Part shown: positions 16,372 through 23,825 of the stretch, piece by piece | How positions within the stretch are numbered: position 1 is the first letter of the stretch | Layout of the letters: every line of letters starts with the position of its first letter | Assembly: GCF_016888135.1 (NCBI RefSeq) | Contig: NZ_JACSWB010000124.1 | Coordinates: 1 to 36,179 of the forward strand | DNA from: Leptolyngbya sp. CCY15150 | GTDB lineage: Bacteria; Cyanobacteriota; Cyanobacteriia; RECH01 | DNA length: 36,179 nt | Direction of reading: 5' to 3' | Position numbers and translations under genes: made by a program | Notes under the pieces: generated by a model | The model's database searches: none | The model's input: only the letters and a program-made list of their open reading frames with translations | What the model was told of the DNA's origin: nothing

Positions 16372-19047
16372 ATGAATACTGGGGCGCTGACTTCCCAAAG
16401 CATGATGTCTGATTCGGTTCCCTTAGGAACCCATCGTAACTCCACGCCGCCTACCCCATCCATTGAGGCAGAGCGCCGGGACTGGCTGAGTTTTCACCGG
16501 CTTTGGGGTACGCTGCCGGATGCAGCTCTGCAAGCGATCGCTCGTTGCCTAGTCAAATTTACCCTGGCGGTGGATACAGACATCTACCAGGCAGGTCAAA
16601 CCCCGGCGGGGCTCTACTTGGTTAAATGGGGCACCGTGGAACTCTATCGGCGATCGCCCATTGGTCACACCCATATTCTCTATCGCAGTGCCGGCAACTT
16701 GTTTGGCTATATGCCTATGATGCAAGCCGAGGCAGAGGCGTCCTACCAAACCAGTGCTAGCACCCTCTGCCCTAGCGAAATTTGGTTTCTCAGCCAGAGT
16801 GATTTTGCTAGTCTTACCCAAGACTATCCAGATATTCATGGCATCATTAGCCAACTCCTAGCCCAGGATCTAGCTCACTTTGCCGAACGGGTGACCTGGG
16901 AAGAAACTCGCATTCAAGGGCTCCAAGACTACCTCCACCCCATCCCTGCCCAGCCGCAGATTATCGGCACCAGTAAGGCCAGCCAAGCCCTACGCAAACA
17001 AGTGGCCAAGGCGGCGACTGATCTGAAGCCGGTTATTCTGAAAGCACCGGCCGGCAGTGGCAAAACCTTTATCGCTAGCGTCATTCACCATCAATCTCGC
17101 CTCAGCGATCGCCCCTTTGCAGAGCTTGATTGTACCCAACTGCCGACTGATGAATCTGGTGTACCCCAAACCCATGCCATTTTTGGGAAAGAGGGAGAAA
17201 CCCTGGGCATATTGGAATTGTTGGAGCAAGGAACTCTCTTGATCGATCAGGTTCACGTACTCAGCTCCAGCGATCGCGATCGCTTGCTGCACTATTCCCA
17301 AACTGGTCTGTTTATCCGCAATCCCGGCACCTCTCCAGCAACAACCGCACCTAGCGACCCTAACCAACAGTCCTGGGTACGACTGATTCTGTCCAGTCCC
17401 CGCAGTCTATCCTGTGAGGTCTGTGACTACCACGATATTAAATTATTTTCCTTATCACAGCGAAAAGCTGATATTCCCGACTTTGTGCATCACTTTCTCA
17501 GTCAAGCTAGCCAGCATCAAGGGCGCGATCGCATTGATGTTGAACAAGCCGAACTGCGACGGCTGATCAGCTATCCCTACCCCGGCAACTTAGTAGAACT
17601 AGCGGGTATTTTAGACCGGGCTGTGGCCATGACATCGCCTGGTCAAGCCGTTATTCCTGAGCAGGTACTGTGGTCTGTGCAATCGTCTAAGAATGCCTTC
17701 CGAGTTGACTTACTCGAACAATTTCCCTGGCTACGACAATTTCTGTTAAGCAACTGGTGGCCCGAACGATTTTGGCTGATGATGATGGCGGTGTTTGTCC
17801 CGGTCACGATCCTCGGCTACCTTGGCCCCCAAGGCCGTGACGATAGCATCACCCTGAATTTATTCTGGGCTTGGTGGTGGCCGTTCTATCTGTTTTTCTT
17901 TGCCTTCGTGGGACGGCTCTGGTGTGCCGTCTGTCCCTTTATGATTGTCGGGGAATGGACACGTAGCCTATCCCTGTGGATTTGGCCCAGAAAACTGCGC
18001 CCCTGGCCCACTAAATGGATGGAACGCTGGGGAGCATGGATCCTCTTCGCTGGTTTTTTACTAATCTATCTGTGGGAAAAACTGTGGGATCTACCCCATA
18101 CCGCCTACCTATCCTCCTGGCTGCTGGTGGCGATCACTGCCGGAGCGGTCATTTGTAGTCTGATCTACGAGCGCCGGCTTTGGTGTCGCTATCTCTGCCC
18201 CATCGGCGGCATGAACGGCATGTTTGCCAAGCTATCGATGGTGGAACTACGGGCCAGTCAGCAAGTTTGCGGCAGCCAATGCAGCACCTTTGGCTGTTTC
18301 AAGGGCAGCGGCGTTGTACCCGCCACCTTCAGCGATGCCTTGCCCAACGAAGGACAGGCCACCGGCGGTTGTCCCATCTATTCCCACCCTGCCCAGCTTA
18401 AGGACAACCGCAACTGTGTGCTCTGTATGACCTGCCTCAAGGCCTGTCCCCACCGTTCCATTCAGGTCAATTTCCGCTTCCCCGCCACAGACCTACTGGA
18501 AGATCATCAAGGGCTGTGGGCCGAGGCCGCCCTGTTGCTGCTCCTGCTGGGCGGCGTTTTCATGCATCAGTCGCCCAAGATTCTTGGCTGGCTGGGCCAC
18601 CCCATGCCCTTAGATGCTGCCCATCTGCTGCAAAGCCTGCCGGTGGTGTTAGGGCTGTTGAGCATTCCCGCCATCCTGATCCTCGCGACCCACCAAGTCA
18701 CCCGCTGGCTCGATCCCCAACAGCCTGGCTTTCTGCCCGTGGTCTATGCCTACCTACCTCTGACCCTAGCCGCTAACCTAGCCCACTATGTACCCGCAGC
18801 CATTACCGAAGCTGGGCAGGCACTACCCGTCCTAGCCCGCACCCTGGGATATGGGGGCGATCGCTTACCAACCCTCGTGTGGAGCATGGACGTCGCCGTA
18901 TTTCTACAGGAAGTGACCCTGCTTTCCGCCTTTGCCTTCAGCCTCTATCCCCTGCTGCGCATCACCCAACGCCCCTTCCTCAGCAACCTGCCCCACATCA
19001 CCCTGATGGCCAGCTTGACCGGAGGCTTCCTGTGGCTGATGCTGTAG
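16372..19047 (+). CDS. cNMP-binding / AAA+ / NapH-NosR-like polyferredoxin membrane fusion
   Basis: An 891-residue fusion. Residues ~38-165 form a Crp-type cyclic-nucleotide-binding domain (LYLVKWGTVELYRR, GNLFGYMPMM). Residues ~190-435 form an NtrC-like AAA+ domain with Walker A APAGSGKT near 224-231. The Walker B-like segment is LLIDQV, with Gln where NtrC proteins have Glu, and the GAFTGA sigma54-contact loop is absent. From ~466 on there are about ten membrane helices with cluster motifs as in NapH/NosR proteins: CAVCP (~517), CRYLCP (~604), CGSQCSTFGC and the ferredoxin motif CVLCMTCLKACP (~682-693). Cyanobacteria have no sigma54, so classical activator function is unlikely. More likely it couples ligand or nucleotide sensing to electron transfer. 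The gene is 37 nt before cysK and probably co-transcribed. No clear SD is seen. Confidence 0.85.
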   Translation: MNTGALTSQSMMSDSVPLGTHRNSTPPTPSIEAERRDWLSFHRLWGTLPDAALQAIARCLVKFTLAVDTDIYQAGQTPAGLYLVKWGTVELYRRSPIGHTHILYRSAGNLFGYMPMMQAEAEASYQTSASTLCPSEIWFLSQSDFASLTQDYPDIHGIISQLLAQDLAHFAERVTWEETRIQGLQDYLHPIPAQPQIIGTSKASQALRKQVAKAATDLKPVILKAPAGSGKTFIASVIHHQSRLSDRPFAELDCTQLPTDESGVPQTHAIFGKEGETLGILELLEQGTLLIDQVHVLSSSDRDRLLHYSQTGLFIRNPGTSPATTAPSDPNQQSWVRLILSSPRSLSCEVCDYHDIKLFSLSQRKADIPDFVHHFLSQASQHQGRDRIDVEQAELRRLISYPYPGNLVELAGILDRAVAMTSPGQAVIPEQVLWSVQSSKNAFRVDLLEQFPWLRQFLLSNWWPERFWLMMMAVFVPVTILGYLGPQGRDDSITLNLFWAWWWPFYLFFFAFVGRLWCAVCPFMIVGEWTRSLSLWIWPRKLRPWPTKWMERWGAWILFAGFLLIYLWEKLWDLPHTAYLSSWLLVAITAGAVICSLIYERRLWCRYLCPIGGMNGMFAKLSMVELRASQQVCGSQCSTFGCFKGSGVVPATFSDALPNEGQATGGCPIYSHPAQLKDNRNCVLCMTCLKACPHRSIQVNFRFPATDLLEDHQGLWAEAALLLLLLGGVFMHQSPKILGWLGHPMPLDAAHLLQSLPVVLGLLSIPAILILATHQVTRWLDPQQPGFLPVVYAYLPLTLAANLAHYVPAAITEAGQALPVLARTLGYGGDRLPTLVWSMDVAVFLQEVTLLSAFAFSLYPLLRITQRPFLSNLPHITLMASLTGGFLWLML

Positions 19048-19083
19048 TGCGCCCCACCCCATCCGCCCATCCCTAATCCAGCT

Positions 19084-20040
19084 ATGAAAATCTACAGCGA
19101 TATTACTCAAATCATTGGCCATACCCCCTTGGTCAAACTGCAGCGCTTGTCCGCCGCTTGGGACTGTGACGCTACCATCTGGGTCAAGCTAGAGGGCATG
19201 AACCCTGCCAAATCCATCAAGGATCGGATTGCCATCAGTATGATTCGGGAGGCGGAGGACAGCGGTTTAATTACACCGGGGCGCTCCACGATTGTCGAAG
19301 CCACGTCGGGCAATACCGGCATTGGCCTAGCTATGGTCTGTGCAGCCAAAGGCTATCGCCTGGTGTTGACCATGCCCGAGCATATGAGCCGCGAACGACA
19401 GCAGATTGTCCGCGCCTACGGTGCCGAGATTGTTCTCACCCCCGCTGCCTTGGACATGGCTGGAGCGATCGCCCGTGCCAATGAACTCCTGGCCACCATC
19501 CCCCATGCCTTTTCTCCCCAGCAGTTTAGCAATCCTGCCAATCCCAAAATTCATTACGAAACTACCGGCCCTGAGATCTGGGAGGATACGGATGGGCAAC
19601 TCGATATCCTGGTCACCGGGGTGGGCACAGGCGGCACGCTGACGGGAACGGGATGTTACCTCAAACGTCAAAAGCCAGAGATTCAAATGGTTGCCGTAGA
19701 ACCTACAACCAGTGCCGTCCTGAGCGGACAACCCGCCGGTCGTCATGATCTTCAAGGCATCGGAGCTGGGTTCATTCCCGATGTTTTACGGGTTGATTTG
19801 ATCGACGAGATCCTGCAGGTGAGCGATGAACAAGCCTATGAGCTGGGTCGTCAATTAGCAGAGCAAGAGGGGATCATGGCCGGCATTTCCACGGCGGCGG
19901 TGGTCTATGGGGCCCTGCAGCTCGGAAAGCGATCGCCCCAGGCCCACATCGTCGCGATCGCGGCCAGTGCGGGAGAACGCTATCTGAGTACGGCCCTATG
20001 GAACGATGCAGCCAAGGCAGAGCCAGGTATCAAGGCCTGA
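19084..20040 (+). CDS. cysK: Cysteine synthase (O-acetylserine sulfhydrylase)
   Basis: A PLP enzyme that makes cysteine from O-acetylserine and sulfide. The 318 residues show IGHTPLVKL, the PLP-lysine region NPAKSIKDRIA, the substrate loop TSGNTGIGLA, the phosphate-binding GVGTGGTLTG and the C-terminal GIMAGISTAA. In the last motif T-A-A replaces the more common S-G-A, and PAKS replaces the usual PGGS or PAAS in the lysine loop, so this is a slightly divergent branch. No SD is visible before ATG 19084. It lies 36 nt after the polyferredoxin fusion gene, suggesting the two are expressed together. With sqr close by, it would consume sulfide by assimilation. Confidence 0.92.
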   Translation: MKIYSDITQIIGHTPLVKLQRLSAAWDCDATIWVKLEGMNPAKSIKDRIAISMIREAEDSGLITPGRSTIVEATSGNTGIGLAMVCAAKGYRLVLTMPEHMSRERQQIVRAYGAEIVLTPAALDMAGAIARANELLATIPHAFSPQQFSNPANPKIHYETTGPEIWEDTDGQLDILVTGVGTGGTLTGTGCYLKRQKPEIQMVAVEPTTSAVLSGQPAGRHDLQGIGAGFIPDVLRVDLIDEILQVSDEQAYELGRQLAEQEGIMAGISTAAVVYGALQLGKRSPQAHIVAIAASAGERYLSTALWNDAAKAEPGIKA

Positions 20041-20182
20041 TTGTAGTTGCACAAGCGGACTAGACAAGCTGTCATGATGAGACTAGCGGCCATTTGGGAA
20101 GCGATCGCTTTCCACCCAGGTCTTGTGGCAAGATGCAAGATGCTGGCTTGCCCGCATTGTTTTATTCGAGTGACACAATCCC

Positions 20183-21043
20183 ATGAGTTCCCCACCGATT
20201 CAATGGTATCCCGGACATATCGCCAAAGCCGAACGGGCCCTGGCCGAACAATTGAAGCGCGTCGATGTGGTGCTGGAGGTACGTGACGCTCGGATTCCGC
20301 TATCCACCCATCACCCCAACGTTGCCAACTGGATTGGCAGCCGCGAGGCCTTACTGGTGATGAACCGAGAAGATATGATTCCCTCGGAGGTGCGGCAGCA
20401 GTGGGCCACTTGGTTTGAGCAGCAGGGACAGGTGGCGATTTTCACCAATGCCCAGCACGGTAAAGGCATTGCCCAACTGGCCCAGGCGGCCAAGGTGGCT
20501 GGCACAGCCATGAATCAACGCCGACGCGATCGCGGCATGTTGCCTCGGCCGGTGCGGGCGGTGGCCATTGGCTTTCCCAATGTGGGTAAATCGGCCTTGA
20601 TCAACCGTCTGCTGAATAAGCGCGTTGTTACCAGTGCGCGACGGCCAGGGGTGACCCGTCAACTGCGCTGGGTGCGGATTTCGGAAGAACTGGAATTGCT
20701 GGATGCGCCGGGGGTGCTGCCGTCGCTCTTATCGGATCAGAAGGCAGCGTTGAAGCTAGCCATTTGTGACGACATTGGTGACGCCTCCTACGACAATCAG
20801 CGGGTGGCGTCATCGTTGGTGGACTTGCTGTGGGACTTGGCCGACCGGCCAGGTGGGGCCAATCCGGAGGTACTCAAAACCCGCTACGGTGTCGAGGTAC
20901 AGGGTTTGACGGGGGAAAGTTATCTAGAAAATTTGGGGATAGAGCGTTACCAGGGCGATCGCGAACGAGCAGCACGGCAGTTGCTGAATGATTTTCGCAA
21001 AGGCAGTTTGGGAGCCATTGCCCTAGAGCTACCGCCGGTGTAG
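20183..21043 (+). CDS. ylqF: Ribosome biogenesis GTPase YlqF/RbgA-like
   Basis: A circularly permuted GTPase of 286 residues needed, by family knowledge, for late assembly of the 50S subunit. It starts with QWYPGHIAKAERAL and VDVVLEVRDARIP, which is diagnostic for YlqF/RbgA. The G motifs appear in permuted order: G4 as NRED (usually NKxD, with the lysine replaced by arginine), then G1 GFPNVGKSA, then G3 DAPGVL. The C-terminal helical domain includes DIGDASYDNQRVA. The 142-nt upstream gap has no obvious SD or terminator, so the end of the cysK transcript is not marked by a hairpin. The gene is transcribed toward the nuclease-ParA fusion, 113 nt away. Confidence 0.92.
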   Translation: MSSPPIQWYPGHIAKAERALAEQLKRVDVVLEVRDARIPLSTHHPNVANWIGSREALLVMNREDMIPSEVRQQWATWFEQQGQVAIFTNAQHGKGIAQLAQAAKVAGTAMNQRRRDRGMLPRPVRAVAIGFPNVGKSALINRLLNKRVVTSARRPGVTRQLRWVRISEELELLDAPGVLPSLLSDQKAALKLAICDDIGDASYDNQRVASSLVDLLWDLADRPGGANPEVLKTRYGVEVQGLTGESYLENLGIERYQGDRERAARQLLNDFRKGSLGAIALELPPV

Positions 21044-21156
21044 TGGAAGGGAACTCTCGCCTGATCTTCGGCAGAGGACTAGCCTGATCCATCGCTTGAT
21101 CCCCGTTCTGGTCTATGCCAGGATTAAGCATGGGATGTGTGGGGCGATCGCTGGCT

Positions 21157-22620
21157 ATGGGTACTCTGGACGACTTTCAACAACAATGGATGGTCTTGCT
21201 CGATCGGGTAGACGACTGCACATCTGAGAAAGCCCTAGAAGATCAGGTTTTGCTGCCCCTGCTGGAACTGTTGGGCTACAAAAGCCAGGATTTAGTTCAG
21301 CAAGCCCCCTTTGGTAAACGGCGGGTCGATTTTTTGGTCAAAGTTCAGAAAACTGCGCCCTACTGCCACTATTTGATTATCGAAGCCAAGGCACCGTCCA
21401 AATCCATCGCCCATACGAGCTGGCAACTGCGGTATTATTTGCGCGATTCGGGCACCGTCCTGGGTCTATTGACTAACGGTCATCACTTCAAGCTGTTCTA
21501 TAACGATGGAGAGGCGATCCATGCGCTTTGGACCTTTAGCCGCGATCAGCTCTACAAGGACTATCGTCTACTGGGCTCCTTGCTGTGGCGGCGTAACTGC
21601 GATCGCGTCATGGACGTTTTTTGGAACAGCCATCGCCAAGTACATCGCCGTTTAGTGAAAGCGATCGCCCAACTTTCCGATGAACCCGATGTTCTTCATC
21701 TGCTGTCCGCAGGTCAACCCCTGTCTCAACTGCCCAAGCTGCCCACTGATCCTCCCCAAAAATCTATGATTATCACCGTATTCAACAACAAAGGCGGCGT
21801 TGGCAAAACAACGCTCACCATTAACCTAGCTGCTGCCCTCAGCCATCTGGGCAAGCGGGTGCTGCTGATTGACATTGACGCCCAGGCCAACCTGACCACA
21901 GGACTGGGCATCGATCCCCTAGAAGATGTGGAAAAGCTCGGTCGCCAAGATATTACCCACCTGCTCACCGATCCCAGGGTGACGGTCGAATCCGTGACCC
22001 TACAGAAACGCTGGGGTGATGTGGTGCTGGATATTATTCCATCCCATATTCGCCTGAGCCACATGGAAAATCAGTTAGTTCAGCTCATCGACGGCGATCG
22101 CATCCTAGAGAAAAAGCTGAGAAATCACGGCTATGACTTTGTGCTCATCGATCCGCCACCCTCCTTCGGTAAAGTCAACAAAATTTCCCTGATGGCATCC
22201 GCAGGGGTCTTGGTGCCTACCCAGCTTTCGCCCTATCCGATCCGCGCTTTGGAATATGTGCTAACCCAGGTAGAAGAAGTGGATCAGTTTCGGGAAACGC
22301 CATTGCCGATTGTGGGCATTGCTGTCAGCATGTACGATCGCTCATCACGCACCTTCAACCGCACCATGGTGGAAGAATTGCACGATCGCCTCAACCGTAT
22401 ACCAGGAGGCGATCAGGTCTCCATGTTCAGTGAAGAAAGCTGGGTGCCGCGACTGAATGTTATTTCCAAGTCCCAGGACAATGGCTGTCCGCTCTTCGCC
22501 CTAGACTATATGGATAAGTTAAATTCTTCAGACCGCACCTCAGTAGAAAATGCCGTGGCATCTTTTGAGAGTCTTGCCCAAGAACTCTTGCAAAAGGTGG
22601 GCATTTCGGCTACAAGCTAA
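21157..22620 (+). CDS. PD-(D/E)XK (HsdR-N-like) nuclease domain fused to ParA ATPase
   Basis: A 487-residue fusion. Residues ~1-115 match the HsdR N-terminal restriction-nuclease type: LEDQVLLPLLELLGY, the metal ligand D58 in RRVDFLV, E76 and K78 in IIEAKAPS, and a QxxxY motif at Q90-Y94 (WQLRYYL). All catalytic positions are therefore intact. Residues ~205-485 form a ParA ATPase with KGGVGKTT at ~212-219, LLIDIDAQANLT and FVLIDPPPSF. The start at 21157 is chosen because MGTLDDFQQQW begins the folded domain; an in-frame ATG at 21130 with AGGA 6 nt before it is a real alternative. A ParB-like gene follows after 30 nt. Several HIP1 sites show it is at home in this genome. A role in plasmid partition, defence or genome surveillance is open. 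Confidence 0.8.
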   Translation: MGTLDDFQQQWMVLLDRVDDCTSEKALEDQVLLPLLELLGYKSQDLVQQAPFGKRRVDFLVKVQKTAPYCHYLIIEAKAPSKSIAHTSWQLRYYLRDSGTVLGLLTNGHHFKLFYNDGEAIHALWTFSRDQLYKDYRLLGSLLWRRNCDRVMDVFWNSHRQVHRRLVKAIAQLSDEPDVLHLLSAGQPLSQLPKLPTDPPQKSMIITVFNNKGGVGKTTLTINLAAALSHLGKRVLLIDIDAQANLTTGLGIDPLEDVEKLGRQDITHLLTDPRVTVESVTLQKRWGDVVLDIIPSHIRLSHMENQLVQLIDGDRILEKKLRNHGYDFVLIDPPPSFGKVNKISLMASAGVLVPTQLSPYPIRALEYVLTQVEEVDQFRETPLPIVGIAVSMYDRSSRTFNRTMVEELHDRLNRIPGGDQVSMFSEESWVPRLNVISKSQDNGCPLFALDYMDKLNSSDRTSVENAVASFESLAQELLQKVGISATS

Positions 22621-22650
22621 CGTGAGCCATCCACAACCCCGTCATGAACC

Positions 22651-23631
22651 ATGAATGATTATCAAGAGCGCCGTAACCTGATTCGTAAAAGTCTGAAAAT
22701 TCAGCCAATGAGCCATGGGCAGGTTCATATTTTTACCGTAGGGATGCGATCGCGCCCCGATATCACCAGCGATCGCTACGAAGAACTGCGCTTGAGCCTG
22801 AGCAACCACGGCAGCAACCTCATTCCCATTATGGTACGCCGCAGCGATCGCCTCGGCGATGAAAAGGAGTATGAGGTCATCCATGGAGCCGACTGGGTAG
22901 TCGTGGCGGAGGATCTAGGCGTTGAGATGCTCTGGGCTTGGGTGTTTGATCTCACCGATGAGCAGGTTGACGTGGCTTGTCAGGAATGGGACATGCTGAT
23001 GAATGCCCCCGGCTCCATCTCAGATTCTGTAACCGTTTCCTCAACTCCGACGGCAGCTTCAGGACTCTCCCTTGCCGATGTGTCTCGCCTTTTAGAGCAA
23101 ACGTTAGATCAAAAACTAGGTAGCTCATCTACTGGAATCTCTCTGGATGACGTGTCTCGCCTATTCGATCAGAAACTAGACCAGAAGCTGGATCAAAAGC
23201 TAGGTAGCTTATCTGATCAGCCGCAGTCATCATCTCACCTCGACCATCGCATTGACTCCCTCAGTCATCTCGTAGAATCCCTAGCCAACACTGTCCAGGC
23301 CCTGACCCAACAGGTTGGAATACCTGTCTCACCTCACGACTCAACCGACGCAGCCCGAGCTATGGTTGAGTCCATTGAGCGATCGGTGACCCATCTCTGT
23401 GATCAAGTCACGCAAGGCTCCAGCATCACGCTCACGATTCAACCGCCCCCTCGCCCCATCGATCCAAAAGAAGCACTCTTGCGAGACCTCTACAGCGATA
23501 TTGCTGAAAAAACACTGAGGAGTCGCGCCAAGAAATTAGGTTTGCCCATCAAGACTGGAGACAAAAAACCAGAATTGATCAATGCCCTGATTGCTTGGCA
23601 TTCAGCTCAGGGATCGGCCGGTGGAGCGTAA
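22651..23631 (+). CDS. ParB-like protein with coiled coil and C-terminal SAP/Rho-N-like motif
   Basis: A 326-residue protein, partner of the preceding ATPase (30-nt gap). Residues ~30-115 resemble the ParB N-terminal fold: YEELRLSLSNHGSNLIPIMVRR, then YEVIHGADWVVVAEDLG, then WVFDLTDEQ. The GERR CTP-binding motif of true ParB is replaced by HGADW, so canonical CTPase clamping is unlikely. The middle holds DVSRL and DQKLDQKL repeats (about residues 144-190) and heptad-like helices, consistent with a coiled coil. The C-terminus (LRSRAKKLGLPIKTGDKKPE then LINALI) looks like a SAP or Rho-N DNA/RNA-binding motif. It probably bridges DNA and the ParA moiety. Confidence 0.75.
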   Translation: MNDYQERRNLIRKSLKIQPMSHGQVHIFTVGMRSRPDITSDRYEELRLSLSNHGSNLIPIMVRRSDRLGDEKEYEVIHGADWVVVAEDLGVEMLWAWVFDLTDEQVDVACQEWDMLMNAPGSISDSVTVSSTPTAASGLSLADVSRLLEQTLDQKLGSSSTGISLDDVSRLFDQKLDQKLDQKLGSLSDQPQSSSHLDHRIDSLSHLVESLANTVQALTQQVGIPVSPHDSTDAARAMVESIERSVTHLCDQVTQGSSITLTIQPPPRPIDPKEALLRDLYSDIAEKTLRSRAKKLGLPIKTGDKKPELINALIAWHSAQGSAGGA

Positions 23632-23825
23632 GCCAACGCTGGTAAAGTCGTTTGTTGACCTGCTATCCAGGCGATCGCTTGTCCCCAGTCCAGCCGCCAA
23701 GAGGACATCGATCATGGGGATGCCCATCGAGCATCCATAGGGCACACTGGATATATCAGGGAACTATAGTGGTCAGCACCGACCGCAACACGTCCGGTAT
23801 CCAGTGGTTGATAGGAGTCTTCGGA

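Noticed and set aside
16372-17760. Sigma54-dependent enhancer-binding regulator
   Set aside because: The GAFTGA loop, Walker B Glu and arginine-finger region are missing, and cyanobacteria are known to lack sigma54.
23652-23825. Longer start of the first hybrid kinase
   Set aside because: The extra residues have no domain character, and AGGAG stands at the right distance from ATG 23826.
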